Shown here one piece after another: positions 43,066-54,350 of a DNA stretch of 64,000 bases; position 1 is the stretch's first letter, and every line of letters starts with the position of its first letter. The stretch is taken from NCBI GenBank assembly GCA_963678675.1, contig OY783198.1, positions 10,922,580 to 10,986,579 of the forward strand. Reading direction: 5' to 3'. Under the pieces are notes generated by a model that was not told the DNA's origin, ran no database searches, and worked only from the letters and a program-made list of their open reading frames with translations. Made by a program: the position numbers and the translations under genes. Source of the stretch: Xiphydria camelus (lineage: Eukaryota > Arthropoda > Insecta > Hymenoptera > Xiphydriidae).

Positions 43066-43497
43066 ATTTAGCAAGTTTGGGTGGTACTGGAATAACTGGA
43101 TTAGTAAATCGCATACTGCGAACAGTAATAACCACTAAATTGGCGACAGGATTTAATTTTGCGGGACAGAGGAGTGAAAAATCCAATAAAAAAGCCTTTG
43201 GAACAACTAAACCAAATTCGACTATCATACGTAAGTACCTATATTATAATAAAATATTTCCGAGAATATTTCTAAATACACATCAGGGTGTAAAATACAA
43301 AATTAGCGTTTATGGATATAAAATAAACGGTTTGAAGGTGGTGGGCAGGGGTTAATTTTGAATATACCTAGATTGGTAAATAAACTTTGAAATTTATTGT
43401 TATTTTTTGTTACATGTGCGGTACAGATTAAATCTCCTGCTGCTACTCAAAGCAAAGTTGAACAGGCAGTGAAAGTGTGGTTAAAGCATGCGAAGTA
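43066..43497 (+). pseudogene. DUF4806 C-terminal remnant (two exons)
   Basis: Exon 43066-43235 (approximate end) encodes ASLGGTGITGLVNRILRTVI, then a Lys-rich stretch, the GG…R-L core of DUF4806. The final exon (about 43,428-43,497, after an AG acceptor) encodes KSPAATQSKVEQAVKVWLKH, Ala-Lys, stop. The N-terminal exons are absent from the 600 bp upstream, so the gene is truncated. It lies 50 bp upstream of the transposase frame. Confidence 0.7.
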
Positions 43498-43546
43498 GCG
43501 AATGCAGAAGATGCCTGTTGAACGTGAAGATTAAAGTGTAAAAATA

Positions 43547-45601
43547 TTGTTTACTATTTTGTTTATTTTTATACTTAAAATGTCTAAACGTAAGTTGAAA
43601 GAACTTGTAGGCCGAAGGCAAATGTGTAGAAGGGTGTCAGAAGCTACAAACCAATTTGTCAGAAATAGATCGGAAGTTTTAGGTAATAATAATTTTTTAA
43701 ATAATCCCATTGTCAGCGAAGATAAAAGTGAGTTTACTAAAATTACTACTGTCACTCCAATTTTCGAAATTTTATCCTCTAGTGATACTGATGATGACAG
43801 AGACATACATAATTTTCCAAATACAAAATCTGAGGTGGATGCTTCTAGTACATCTCGAACGCTGTTTAGTAAATTAACTCAATGGTCTTTAACTCATAAA
43901 ATCTCTCAAACTGCCTTAACAGATCTTCTTCATTTGCTTTCTCCATTCCATCCTGAGCTACCCCTTGATAGCCGCACTTTACTTTCCACTCCTTCTAGTA
44001 CCACTGTCTCTAATGTAGAGACTGGTCAATTTATTTGTTTTGGAATAAAAAATGGGCTGTCTAAATGTAATTTCGATAATGTTAATGAGTTGCAACTCGG
44101 GTTTAATGTTGACGGCATCCCATTATTTAAGAGCTCAAAATTACAGTTTTGGCCAATTTTAGCCATAGTTAAAAATATCCCATGCAGCAGCCCGTTTACA
44201 GTGTCTATTTTTTGTGGTAAAAGTAAGCCGAAACCTCTCGATTTATTTCTTAAGCCATTTGTTGACGAGCTGAATGATTTGTTAAAAAATGGCTTTGTTA
44301 GTCCATCAAAACAAAATTGTAAACTTAAGGTTCATAGCTTCGTATGTGACGCCCATGCAAGGGCGTATCTAAAATGTACAAAATCACACACAGGGTACTC
44401 TGCGTGTGATAAATGCACTGTGCATGGACAATATTTTAAAAATAAAATTGTTTTGGATGGCTTACAGTGCCGTAAACGGACAAATGAATCTTTTCGTCAA
44501 CAATTGGATGAAGAACATCACATTTCTCACACTCCCTTAATTGAATTACCCATCGATCTAATTCAAACTTTTCCAATAGACTACATGCATAATGTATGTT
44601 TGGGAATTATGAGAAAGCTTTTGAATACTTGGATTGGAGGCTCATTAAAAACTAAACTGCCTGGTCAAAAAGTAAAACTTATTTCTGAAAGTTTACTCGC
44701 TTTTCGAAATTCAATGCCAATCGAATTTAATAGAAAACCTCGGTCATTAGATGAATTGCAATATTGGAAAGCCACCGAATTTTGAACTTTTTTAGTTTAC
44801 TTAGGCCCCTGTGTTTTAAAAGACATAGTAGATATTGCTGTTTATGAAAATTTTATTTTATTTCGTTTTTCTGTGTCTATACTGTTGTGTACAAAACATA
44901 TAACAAAATTTGGAATACAATTTGTTAGGGATGTCATAAATGTCTTTATAAATAATTTAAAAGAGCTTTATGGTCTAGAATTTATGGTGTATAATGTCCA
45001 TTTATTCTCACATATCTGCGATGATGTTGAATTGTTTGGTAAACTGGATAACTTTTCTGCTTTTCCCTTCGAAAATTATTTAGGGCAGTTAAAATCCTTA
45101 ATTAGTAAACGACCTTCTAATCCTTTACAACAAATTCATCGCAGACTTTCTGAACACAGTATATTAATATCAGAGCCAATAAAGTATGACACTGCAGTTG
45201 TAGAAGTTAATAGTCAGCACACAAAAGGGCCGCTTATTCATCACGAAAATCTTGAATGGCATGAACAATTTTAAAAAACCAACTTTTATGTCCTATGTTT
45301 ATCGGTAGTAAGTCACTCTAAAGCTGATTGTTATACTTTAACTAAAGACGGGGATAAAGTTATTGAAATACATAATATCGTAAAATCTAAAGACAATGGG
45401 ATTTACATAATTGGAAAAGAATTTCATAATTACTCAAATTTATATTCACTTCCGTACCCTTCAAGCGAATTAAATATTTTTGTGGTAAAAAATATCTCAC
45501 AACTTAAAATTTGGTCTATTACCGACATATATGGCAAATGCATTGTTTCTGTTTATAATGATAGTTTTATAGCAATTCCTATTCTGTGTGTAAAAGTATG
45601 A
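43547..45601 (+). pseudogene. tnp2-like transposase with two premature stops
   Basis: The likely start is MSKRKLKELVGRRQMCRRVS at 43,580. The same core motifs as at 14,370-16,481 are present: FNVDGIPLFKSSKLQFWPIL, SFVCDAHARAYLKCTKSHTG with CDKC, PIDYMHNVCLGIMRKLLNTW and LDELQYWKATEF. TGA at 44,783-44,785 lies where the relative has Arg (ELRTFLLY), consistent with CGA to TGA. TAA at 45,272-45,274 is the second break. The frame otherwise stays open to 45,601, ending after IPILCVKV. Confidence 0.8.
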
Positions 45602-45675
45602 AAATTATTTTAAAGACAAATTTTTTAAATGTATGTACCCACATTTCTATTTGAAAGTATATACCTATATAGTTC

Positions 45676-45777
45676 GACCGCCGAGAGAAGAAGCGCGAAA
45701 AACGCCGAGCGCATATGGATTCCGTAGTGCTTGAACGTTTAGACTGAGTTTTTCGCGCTTCATCTCTCGGCGGTCGA
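45676..45777. repeat. Foldback in the 3' part of the element
   Basis: CGACCGCCGAGAGAAGAAGC and its inverse form arms around a centre of about 45 bp. Confidence 0.65.
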
Positions 45778-46545
45778 AGTATACCTACATACAATTACAT
45801 TATATATTTTCAGTTATCCTCTACCATCATTTTTATTTGTATTCGATAATTTGCGCATTTTGAAATATTGATAATCCTCTTGAACACACTTTTGTATATT
45901 GCATATAATATTATAGTGCCTTAATTATTGTTATGTTAATTATAAGAATAAAAGTTGATCATGTACCACAGTTTCTCTGGTATTTTATCAAAATATACAC
46001 TTACACAATAATATTCAGTGGTTTTAATTGAAAGTGGATTTCTGGTGAATAAAACATATTTTTGGACGTCAAATTCACGTCGTTTCGTGACGTGAAATTG
46101 ACGTCAGATAAATCACGTCATCGGTCTGTGACATTAGGAGGTCATTTTCACGTCATATTGTCGTCATATAGTCACGTCATATCTGGGTATAAGTCACCAG
46201 ATTATGACGTCATTTTGACGTGCGTCTGCGGACTGGGATGTTTCAAGAATATTTCCAAAATATCTCAGCTACATTGCAGGATGATTACAAATGTAAGAAA
46301 GGCGGACATTTTGACATCTCTGAGATATCTCTGAAATATCTCAGAAACCTTGCGAAACATATCTGAAATCCTTCCAATCCTTCCAATGTAATATTTCTGA
46401 GAGATATCTGCAAGAAATCTGTGCTGTGTGGGAAGTGCTCCTCACTTCTTGGAGAAATCTCATTTTCTCTCTTTAATGATAAACATTTTTTTACCAATAT
46501 TAGAAAATTCTTAAGATAATACTTCTGTTGCCTGTAGTAATTTAA

Positions 46546-46749
46546 AATTAATTTAATTTAATTTTCAATAGGTAATAATCAGGCCAAACAACAACAAGAA
46601 TCAATACACGTCTGACGTTTCGGTTCCTCTTCGAACATTCTTCAGAGATGTAATGACGAGGGTTCGAAGAGGAACCGAAACGTCAGACGTGTATTGATTC
46701 TTGTTGTTGTTTGACCTGATTATTACCTATTGAAAATTAAATTAAATTA
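46546..46749. repeat. Foldback MITE with about 95-bp arms
   Basis: The arms run from AATTTTCAATAGGTAATAAT inward through ACGTCTGACGTTTCGGTTCC and back, with TTAATTTAA-type flanks on both sides. Confidence 0.8.
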
Positions 46750-47560
46750 ATATTGTGGATTTCGGCATTTCTTATAAATTATTAACAATTAACTCAAAAC
46801 AAACGTACAGCGCCCGTAACCAACACAAATACAGTCACCAACAAGTTGTAAATTTGTTCCGTCAGAGGACGCTGACGCTTGGATGCACGGTCCCTATATG
46901 ACTTTTGAATGACGTGATATTAAGGTCATGTGTTCACTGGGATTATTCTATGCAGAATTCTAAAGTTGGTGCTAAATCTAGCGTTTCGACCAGTGTGGGC
47001 CGTGGACTTCTTACTTTTTACATCTTCTCATGTTTTTAATTGCATAGATGTTTGTCTGTTGTTCTGACTGAATCACGAAGGAAATCTTTACTCATCGAAA
47101 AAAGAATTTAAATACTTAAAAATTTTTCGCATTTTTTAAAAATATAATAAAATTCATTTTTGCATCATCAGTGCCAATACAATTCGTAAAGTAAATATTT
47201 CATAAATATAGCCATCTCGGTGGCGTTGAACGTTGTGGCGACCTACCGCCAGGTGGCTTCGACACCGATCTACCGGCTACCGCGGCTCTCGCGCCCATCT
47301 CCCGATCTTCTCCCTAGTACTCGGACATTACCCCGATTTCTATATATGACCGGGGCTCACCGACACCAGTGGCGGGTAGGCGAATGGTATTGGCGACTAA
47401 ATAATCTTTTGGCTCCGCGAACATCTTTTAACAAAAAAATAATACTCCCGACGCGTAACGAACGCGCTGTCACGATCAAACTGTGATATTAATTTTCTAT
47501 TTTTTTTTTCGCGAATGGTTAGTAAAATAGAGCCCTTAAACGGAGGCTCGCCGGGCCTAA
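46750..47560. other. Stretch with no recognisable gene
   Basis: A frame of 88 codons at 47,220-47,486 has no recognised domain. Nothing else was identified. Confidence 0.4.
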
Positions 47561-47570
47561 CCTTAAAAGC

Positions 47571-48895
47571 ATGACGACACCGCATGGCGCGATAAGTAAC
47601 GATAATCAAAAAAAGCGTAAAAAAGAACTCATTCGTACAGAAGCTAGCAAAAAGAAGCGCTTTGAATAAAAATACAACGGACCTGCTGGACGCTGATTAC
47701 AATAAGCTATTAAAAGAAGCGGGAATTAAATTGAATAAGACGAGCGTACAACCTAACCTCTCCAGTGCACGTCCGAGTACCAGGACCGCGGAAACGGTTA
47801 ATTTAAAAAGACAACGGACTTAGAAAGAGTAATGGAGACGAATAGTCCAAGAGCCAGCGACTAAAAAAATCTCTGAATTTACTAAGCCTAGTTTTTTCTT
47901 TATAGTTTATTATACTGATTGTGTAGACTAACATACTGCGGTCACACACACAGTCAAGCGAAACTTAGAACAGGTGTCTCAGGGACGCTATCAAAGTTGT
48001 CGTTCCTGCCGGGGTAATAATATGAATTTACTAAGGTTGAAAATCGGTATACAACTGCCGGTACTGTCAGTATCGGTATCGGTATTGCATATAAATAAAA
48101 GTTATGACAGTCAGTCAGCTGAATGTCGGGACAGAGCTGGTCAGTCAGCAAAAAAAGGAATGAAAATTTCGCGCGCTTGGCGTTGCAGGTGATTTCAAAT
48201 CAGAGTATAGGAAAGAGCGCAGGTATACTCGTAGGTAAATATCACGGTCCCAAACCTTCTTTGGAAGGTAATTTCCGGACAATATTCGTAACCAGCCTTC
48301 TCCCGCAGTACCCGCATATTGTCCGAAAATTACCTTCCAAGGAAGGTTTGGGACCGTGATATTTACCTACGGGTATACCTGCGCTCTTTCCTATACTCTG
48401 ATTTGAAATCGCCTGAAACGCCGAGCGCGCGAAATTTTCATTTCTTTTTTTGCTGACTGACCAGCTCTGTCCCGACATTCAGCTGACTGACTGTCATAAC
48501 TTTTATTTATATGCAATATACAAGTTGTGTACCGATTTTCAACCTTAGTAAATTCATATTATTACCCCGGCAAGAACGACAACTTTGATAGCGTTCCTGA
48601 GACACTTGTTCTAATTGTAAGTATCGCTTGACTGTGACCGCAGTATGTTAGTCTACACAATCAGTGTAATAAACTATAAAAAAACTAGGCTTAGTAAATT
48701 CAGAGACTTTTTTAGGCGCTGGCTCTCCGTCTAGAAGACCAGACGAACGAGTGGCAGGACGCAAAAAGGGCAGCAAAGCCACCCGATAAAAATAATACTT
48801 CAAGCACGCTACCCCGAAACAGTTTCGACCCGCTGAGCTGTTTCAACGATGTCGAGGAGGAATCAACGGCACGAAAACGAAAAAAACGATTATGA
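47571..48895 (+). pseudogene. Unidentified retroelement-like protein remnant, split by a foldback
   Basis: Left part: MTTPHGAISNDNQKKRKKEL, then after a frame change NTTDLLDADYNKLLKEAGIK, up to about 47,840. Right part: EDQTNEWQDAKRAAKPPDKN, FDPLSCFNDVEEES and RKRKKRL, stop, at 48,735-48,895. The two parts could be one charged Gag-like or ORF1-like protein interrupted by the 0.9-kb foldback. No diagnostic domain is visible, so the identity is open. Confidence 0.4.
47846..48735. repeat. Large foldback element, about 890 bp, arms about 420 bp
   Basis: Homologous arms run from AGAGCCAGCG at 47,850 through TCTCTGAATTTACTAAGCCT to a centre near 48,295, and back to CGCTGGCTCT. Similarity is high with few differences. 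Both arms contain TCGGTACACAAC-like and ACCTTCCAAAGAAGG-like segments. Non-coding. A transcript across it would form a long hairpin. Confidence 0.85.
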
Positions 48896-48994
48896 CCATA
48901 CCCGAGTCGAAATTTAAATTCTAATTTGAACCTCTGGATCCTCACTGAGGATCTCGAGGCTGAAAGTTGGTTTTCAAGACCCGGATGTCTGTGC

Positions 48995-49075
48995 AATGAA
49001 AACCTAATTTGAACCTAAACTGCGTGAATATTTCCACTCTTCGCAAGTTTAGGTTCAAACGAGGTTTTCATAATT
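48995..49075. repeat. Small foldback
   Basis: ATGAAAACCTAATTTGAACC is paired with GGTTCAAACGAGGTTTTCAT. Confidence 0.6.
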
Positions 49076-49109
49076 CTCATTTGGACCTCATGGACCTCAC
49101 CTCGAGCTG

Positions 49110-50340
49110 TGGCGAAAAAAAAATGGTGTCGCCATCAGTCGGTATACGTCCATACCCCGATAGCAAAGCGTGCATTTACACGCTGGCCGCACGCAGTGCT
49201 GCCACGTAGTGGCACCACTGTAGTCTCACCGTGCCATGATCGCGTGGAGTTAACAAACTAAAAGCACCGTGGCTACACAGTGAACACACTTGGTACCCAA
49301 TAGCAAAGCGTGCAGTTAAGGCCCTTGCACACTGGACGCGTCAAGCGCCAAGCGTCGAGCAGCGAGCGCTTGCTGCTTGCTGCTTGGATTGGTGACCATT
49401 CACACTGATCGCTTCAGCGTGCCAAAACTACACCTTGAAATTTTCGTAATGTACTTCACCCAAGGTAGATCACTTCGCATGGAAACGAAAATTAATCATT
49501 TTGGCAATTTTATATCTCCATCGCTGATTGTTCTTTTTCCATTTTTACACATGAAATGTTAATCGACGTAAAATATCAAATCCAATCTGAACCAAATGCG
49601 AGGTTAGGCTAGTTTGTACACCCATGCTCACGGCTTCTGTCGCTGGTGACTTTTTTAAATGTTATTTTTAAACGTACTAACCAATGATTAATAATCCTCA
49701 TGCTTTCATTAACGAGAGTAGACGCCATTGTAGATGATGAGGGTATGAGAATTAATTGTTCATTGGTTAGAGTACGTTTAAAAATAACATTTAAAAAAGT
49801 CACCAGCGACAGGATCTGTGAGCACGGGTGTAACTAGGCCGCTGCTCGCTGCTAGCCCAAAATCCAACACCGTTCAATTGTTGGGAAGCGTCAAGCGTCA
49901 CGTACGAAATATCTCTGCGCTCATTGGTTGCTGCTCGACGCTTGGCGCTTGACGCGTCCAGTGTGCTTCAGCAGGAAATTACTCACCATTATTCACAAAT
50001 TCATAATTTCAAGGTTAGACGCTTCGATCTCCCGAATTGACACCAACTCTAACTACCGACTTGACTTCTACCGGTATTAAATGTTTCGATTACCGACCAA
50101 GCCTCCCTGAAGGTAACTTTCAAACTGGCCCGTACAGAGTGCCCCGATAGCCAGGTGGCTCCACAGTGGTGGCACTGTGGGACCACGCGGTGACTTTGAG
50201 AAACATCACAGTGATGTCTTGGTGCGTGCCCACTGGGGTACCACTGTGGCATCACGCAGTGTACAAAGTGGATAAAGTAGGGTTTTGCACGCAGTGACTT
50301 TACCGAGGTTTTTCACTGTGTGCCCGTGCAGTGCCGCCGC
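49110..50340. repeat. CACTGTGG/CCACGCGGTG repeat clusters with foldback 49,323-49,970
   Basis: 49,110-49,310 and 50,135-50,330 hold many CACTGTGG, GGTGGCACTG and CCACGCAGTG variants near CCCCGATAGC ends (49,156 and 50,142). Between them, 49,323-49,970 is an inverted-repeat unit with CACTGGACGCGTCAAGCGCC arms. The TA-MITE at 49,619 sits inside that unit. Confidence 0.6.
49619..49830. mobile_element. TA-flanked foldback MITE, copy 2 (212 bp)
   Basis: Same family as 2,429-2,642: CACCC ends, CTTCTGTCGCTGGTGACTTT arms, AAACGTACTAACCAATGA and flanking TA (49617-49618 and 49831-49832). Confidence 0.85.
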
Positions 50341-50372
50341 CTGCCACCCGCCTAGTAGTGTCGCTTTTTTTT

Positions 50373-50466
50373 TTCACACCCTACCGGGATTTGAACTGCG
50401 ATCTTCAGGCTACGAGATGCTTCGAAATTGGGAATGCTTGCATTCTACCAATTGAGCCATCGACTC
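50373..50466 (-). repeat. tRNA-derived sequence (SINE head or tRNA pseudogene)
   Basis: On the minus strand GATGGCTCAATTGGTAGAAT resembles a tRNA D-arm/A-box and GCAGTTCAAATCCCGG resembles a T-arm/B-box. The anticodon part is too long and a GTGTG plus A-run tail follows. This fits a tRNA-derived SINE better than a functional tRNA. Confidence 0.6.
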
Positions 50467-50919
50467 TTCGAGCGCGATGTTGCTCCACTCCGGTCATAAT
50501 ATAGAAACCGGACATGACAGACAGGGAGGCTTCTCCACCTTTTGTATACATTTTGCGGAAAATCACGGGTAATCCTAAGCGGATGTGTGAGTTCAACTAA
50601 TTGTAGAAACGTAAGTCTTTCTTTCAATTGCTATTTTTCAAATAGACACCATTTAGAAGTTACGGATAATCGCCTTCGCGCTGCTCTAACCTACAAACGT
50701 CCCAGAATGCAACTGTAAACATTCTTGACTCGTGTTTTACATTTTCAGTTTATTGGCGTAAATGATTGAAGGGGTCGCATTCTCGTGTCCACCTGTATTA
50801 TACATTTTCTGGATCTGGGTTGTGTTTATCATCATGTGTTTAGATCACGCCAAAGGGATTCAGGGATACTGCAAAAGACGCGAAGTGAGCTATTGGAGTA
50901 TGCTTGATATCTAATTTTA

Positions 50920-51740
50920 ATTGTGTAAAGTATTCCAATACTCTTCTGTTTCCAGATTCAAATGGCTAATCCGACCTTATGTGGTGCTTCAAAAGGAACA
51001 TCAATGCTTAACACATTCGCTGCGGACCGCGCAGCTCCTGCTTTAAAATACATACACCCTCATGTGGGAGCCACATGATCCGCAGCGAACGTGTAAAGGA
51101 AACTCTTTCAGAACTTGATAGTCCTATAGTATACGCTCACAATGATCTTCTACTGGGAAATGTATTGTATAATGAAAAAGAAAATAGCGTTACTTTCATT
51201 GACTATGAGTACACTGCTTTTAACTGAGGCTTTTGATATATCCAATCATTTTATTGAATTTGCTGGTAATCAAATTATCCATTTACCACAAACTAATAAT
51301 TTTTATAGCATAGAAGTAATACAAAATCTCTTATTTCTTTTTTCAGGTATAGATAATCCTGACTTCTCTGTATCCGGAGGAAACATTGCAAAGGGCTCTC
51401 TTGGCTTAGAATATATCTTCGTACGTACAATGAAGCCACAGATGTATCCGAAGATACTGTTACTAAACTTTAACCAAGGTTTAAGTTTCCTCCTTTATCT
51501 CATCTCTTCCGGGGTTACTGGGCGCTTATACAGAGTGAACATTCAAATATCGACTTCGATTTTCTGGAGTAAGTTTATTTAATTATTATCAGATTGTAAT
51601 CAGGATATTTTCATTTTATAATATTCATATTTCATTTGATGATAATCGTTTTGATAATAGGTACGCTTCTTTCAGATTTAACGAACACTTCAAAATGAAG
51701 GACGAATGCCTGAACATGAAGTATAAAATTTACGCCAGGA
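50920..51740 (+). pseudogene. Ethanolamine kinase (EKI/eas-like) 3' gene fragment
   Basis: Four exon pieces. About 50,955-51,008 is uncertain. 51,097-51,265 has LDSPIVYAHNDLLLGNVLYN and TFIDYEY, the HND and ID(Y/F)E kinase motifs, then EAFDISNHFIEFAG after a 2-base loss. 51,348-51,568 has DNPDFS, ETLQRALL and SHLFRGYWALIQSEHSNIDF in three frames. About 51,661-51,730 has YASFRFNEHFKMKDECLN. Introns with GT/AG are retained, so the copy is genomic. At least three frame changes and stops kill it. A foldback (51,008-51,096) is inserted before the HND exon. Ethanolamine kinase phosphorylates ethanolamine in phosphatidylethanolamine synthesis; this copy cannot. Confidence 0.8.
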
Positions 51741-52792
51741 CGAAATCATTCCATACAATGAAGAATTTTAATAATTCCCAACGATGTATTCTATATGATA
51801 CTATTTAATTTTACCAGCTTGTTAACTGGATTTCTCAAGGAAATTATCTCCTTTTATTCACATTCATTATAACAGCAGTTGAAACAAATTGCGAATGAAA
51901 ATACTATGATATAATAGCTTAAGTCGTACAGTATTTTATATAAAGAATAGGATAATATACACATAATAGAATCATGTACATATTATATTACCAAATAAAA
52001 AAATGTTTTCTGTTATCCATCATGTTTTTCCTGCAATTTCTAAAAATTTCCTTTGACCCTTTTTAATGTTATCATCGGAATTAACAGTTCAGTTTTTTCT
52101 CCGTACTAGTACTTAAATCTTTGCCAGTAAACAATATTTGTTAGAGCAAGTTTAGCATATTTTAAAATATCCTTCAATGCCTCCGAATAGAAATGAATCG
52201 GTGAATCCAAGAACAGTAGGTATAAGTCCAAAAACTGGCGTTTTGAGTTAAGATAGGTAGCCAAAATGTTTAAAATTCTAAGCTCCATATATTGTCAAGA
52301 ACCGATTCCTATCAGTCATAAGAAAATCCACGTATTTAGCATCCCTCATTACAGTTTTCAAGAGCTTGAAATGATGGCCATTAACTCATTGTGAAGTTAT
52401 TATGTTTTTTTATTTTTTCTCGAAACTATCTTTATGCATTTGTACTGTTCTTGGACTCACCGATTCAAATAGAGTGCGTCTCGCGCCTTACTACGCATGT
52501 GCTAGAAAATCGCTTCAACTCAGAACTAGGGACTGAAATTACCGTTCGAGAACCAGTTCTGTTACAGTTCGCAGTTGGAACGCTCTTTGGAATCGTTCCA
52601 GAACTAGTTCTGTGTTTGTTGGAACGGCTGGGTCAGACTGCGCAAACTCCGTCGAGTTAAGAACCAGTCCTCGTGTTAGTTGGAACGAACCTAGTGACTG
52701 CTCTCGAAGGTTCTCATTAAATTTTGTAAAATAATTTGATATTTTTCTTTTTCAGAATAAATGTCAACATAACCACGTAACATAAACAAAGA
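51741..52792. repeat. Non-coding stretch with a foldback
   Basis: 51,740-52,170 is AT-rich with no gene. 52,180-52,470 has inverted GAATCGGTGAATCCAAGAAC arms. 52,540-52,690 repeats GTTCTG and TTGGAACG motifs several times. Confidence 0.5.
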
Positions 52793-53380
52793 ATTTGTAA
52801 ATAAAAGTAGTTTTAAAAGTGCAAGTGCAATAAACCCAATTCATAAGTGATGAATATCGGTATCGAAGATATCTTATCAATTCTAGGAGTCAAAAATTCC
52901 GCTAGTGGAAGGAGAAGCGGTATTGAAAGCAGGTTTGTATTTTCCTGCGGAATCAAAAAGAGAAACCAAAATGCAGTGAAAATCATCGCTTCTTGCGTAC
53001 AATCGTCACATGGTACTATTTGCCGTACTGATTTATGTACAGAAGCGTTGCAAAAACATGTTTGCATCTTCCTCTGGCCCAGCTGCACTTGCACGTTACT
53101 TCTTTATTGTTGTTTACTAGTAAGATGTTCACTTCAACTTCGTGAGGAGCACTTGTTACATGTGACGATTGTACGCAAGAAGCGACGATTTTCACTGTAT
53201 TTTGGTTTCTCTTTTTGATTCAGCAGGAAAATACAAACTGCTTTTTCAATACCGCTTCTCCTTCCACTAGCGGCATTTTTGACTCTCCTAGAACTGACAA
53301 GATATCTTCGATATCGATATTCATCACTTATGAATTGGGTTTATTGCACTTGCACTCTTAAAACTACTTTTAGGTATTTA
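52793..53380. repeat. Large foldback, about 590 bp with arms of about 225 bp
   Basis: The arms run from AAAGTAGTTTTAAAAGTGCA through GAATATCGGTATCGAAGATA to CGCTTCTTGCGTACAATCGT and return inverted from 53,155 to 53,378. The centre is about 130 bp. The long frames across it are symmetrical artefacts. Confidence 0.8.
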
Positions 53381-53651
53381 CAAATACTTTGTTTACGTTA
53401 CATGGTTATCTTGACATTCGGTCCGCAACGACGGCCATCTTAGGAAGAACGAAACGCCACCATACAGCGGTGTCCGACGCGAATAAAAGTTCCGTACGGC
53501 GTCAGCGAATAGACCAATCAGGATCAAGTATTCCGTTCTGGCAAAAACTCGCACTCCGGATCCTCACTGTGGCATCAGAGTAACTGTGGCGGCCCGCCAC
53601 CAGATGGCGCTGCTCTTCTCACTAGTGGTCGAACACGAGTACGTTTCTACA

Positions 53652-53800
53652 TAATGGCCTTTACACGTGAAAAAACGTAAGCAGTAACAGTAAGGATTGA
53701 CCAATCAGAAATATCATTCTTACAGAATTATGCTTAAACAGGCTTTCTGATTGGTCAATCCTTACTGTTACTGCTTACGTTTTTTCACGTGTGATGGCCT
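53652..53800. repeat. 149-bp foldback inserted in LTR 1
   Basis: TTT-ACACGTGAAAAAACGTAAG arms meet around AATATCATTCTTACAG. LTR 2 reads CTACATAAGACCG without it, giving the empty site, with TA at both borders. Confidence 0.8.
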
Positions 53801-54047
53801 TAAGACCGAAGCTGTTCGACAACCACGGAGGACAGAGCACACAGAGCGTCTAAGGCAGGAGTCGGCCGAGCCTTACTGACGAGTCCACAGGCCGACTCCG
53901 GGACGAAACGCTCCGCCGATAACATGGCGATCGCTCTTTTCGCCAAAGTGGTGACCCTGACGTGATCCAGCGGAGAAGATCATCATTCTGCAGCATACCT
54001 TCTGGACCAAGGAACTCCCATGATAGGACACCTTCATCCGGAAGCAG

Positions 54048-54350
54048 AGCCAACCACACACACACGGCCACGACGCTCGCAGCCAGCACCAGCCACATTA
54101 GCGCTCACGCACACGGCCACGACGCTCACAGCACCAGCCACACACACACGGCCACGACGCCCACAAGCACCAGCCATGCCAGCGCACACACACACGGCCA
54201 TGCTAGACCCATGCAGGCAGCAGCCACAGCACCAGCGCTCACACACTAGGCCATGCTAGACCCACGCAGGCAGCAGCCCCAGACCAGCGCACGCACACAC
54301 ACGGCCATGTTAGACCCACGCAGGCAGCAGCTGCATCATCACACACACAC
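54048..54350. repeat. CACACGGCCACGACGC minisatellite
   Basis: Irregular repeats of ACACACGGCCACGACGCTCA, then GGCCATGCTAGACCCACGCA with AGGCAGCAGC, fill most of the internal region of the miniature LTR element. Confidence 0.7.

Larger units (their letters stand above)
42441..46237 (+). mobile_element. tnp2 + DUF4806 transposon (3,797 bp), defective
   Basis: Perfect terminal inverted repeats of at least 30 bp start CCCAGTCCGCAGACGCACGT, flanked by AT (42439-42440 and 46238-46239). Both subterminal regions (42,455-42,590 and 46,060-46,230) are packed with TGACGTCA-type motifs. Order: DUF4806 C-terminal exons, then transposase, same strand. It sits in the right subterminal repeats of E0. Also inside: a perfect 52-bp palindrome (42,651-42,702) and a foldback (45,676-45,777). 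Confidence 0.85.
3262..46432. mobile_element. Outermost DNA transposon E0 of the nest (43 kb as it stands, about 4 kb without inserts)
   Basis: The left end CCCACACAGCACAAATT and right end (the complement of CCCACACAGCACAGATT) are inverted repeats flanked by AA on both sides (3260-3261 and 46433-46434). Inside both ends, TTTCAGAAAT-type motifs are repeated at 3,275-3,470, 42,360-42,437 and 46,238-46,420; the last two blocks are one region split by the 42,441-46,237 insert. E0 holds the DUF4806 gene (5,038-41,250). The transposons at 3,985, 6,919 and 42,441 and a solo LTR at 5,305 are inserted in it. No transposase of its own was found, so it looks non-autonomous. The 2-bp flank is weak evidence alone; the exon split at 6.9/41.2 kb supports it. 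Confidence 0.65.

Noticed and set aside
47220..47486. 88-codon frame
   Set aside because: No recognised motif, no splice or homology support; left unannotated as a gene.
52813..53218. Two overlapping frames of about 100 codons on opposite strands
   Set aside because: They mirror each other because the region is a foldback; no domain is present.
53850..54249. Thr/His- and Ala-rich frames in the CACACGGCCACG region
   Set aside because: They are translations of a minisatellite inside a non-coding miniature LTR element.
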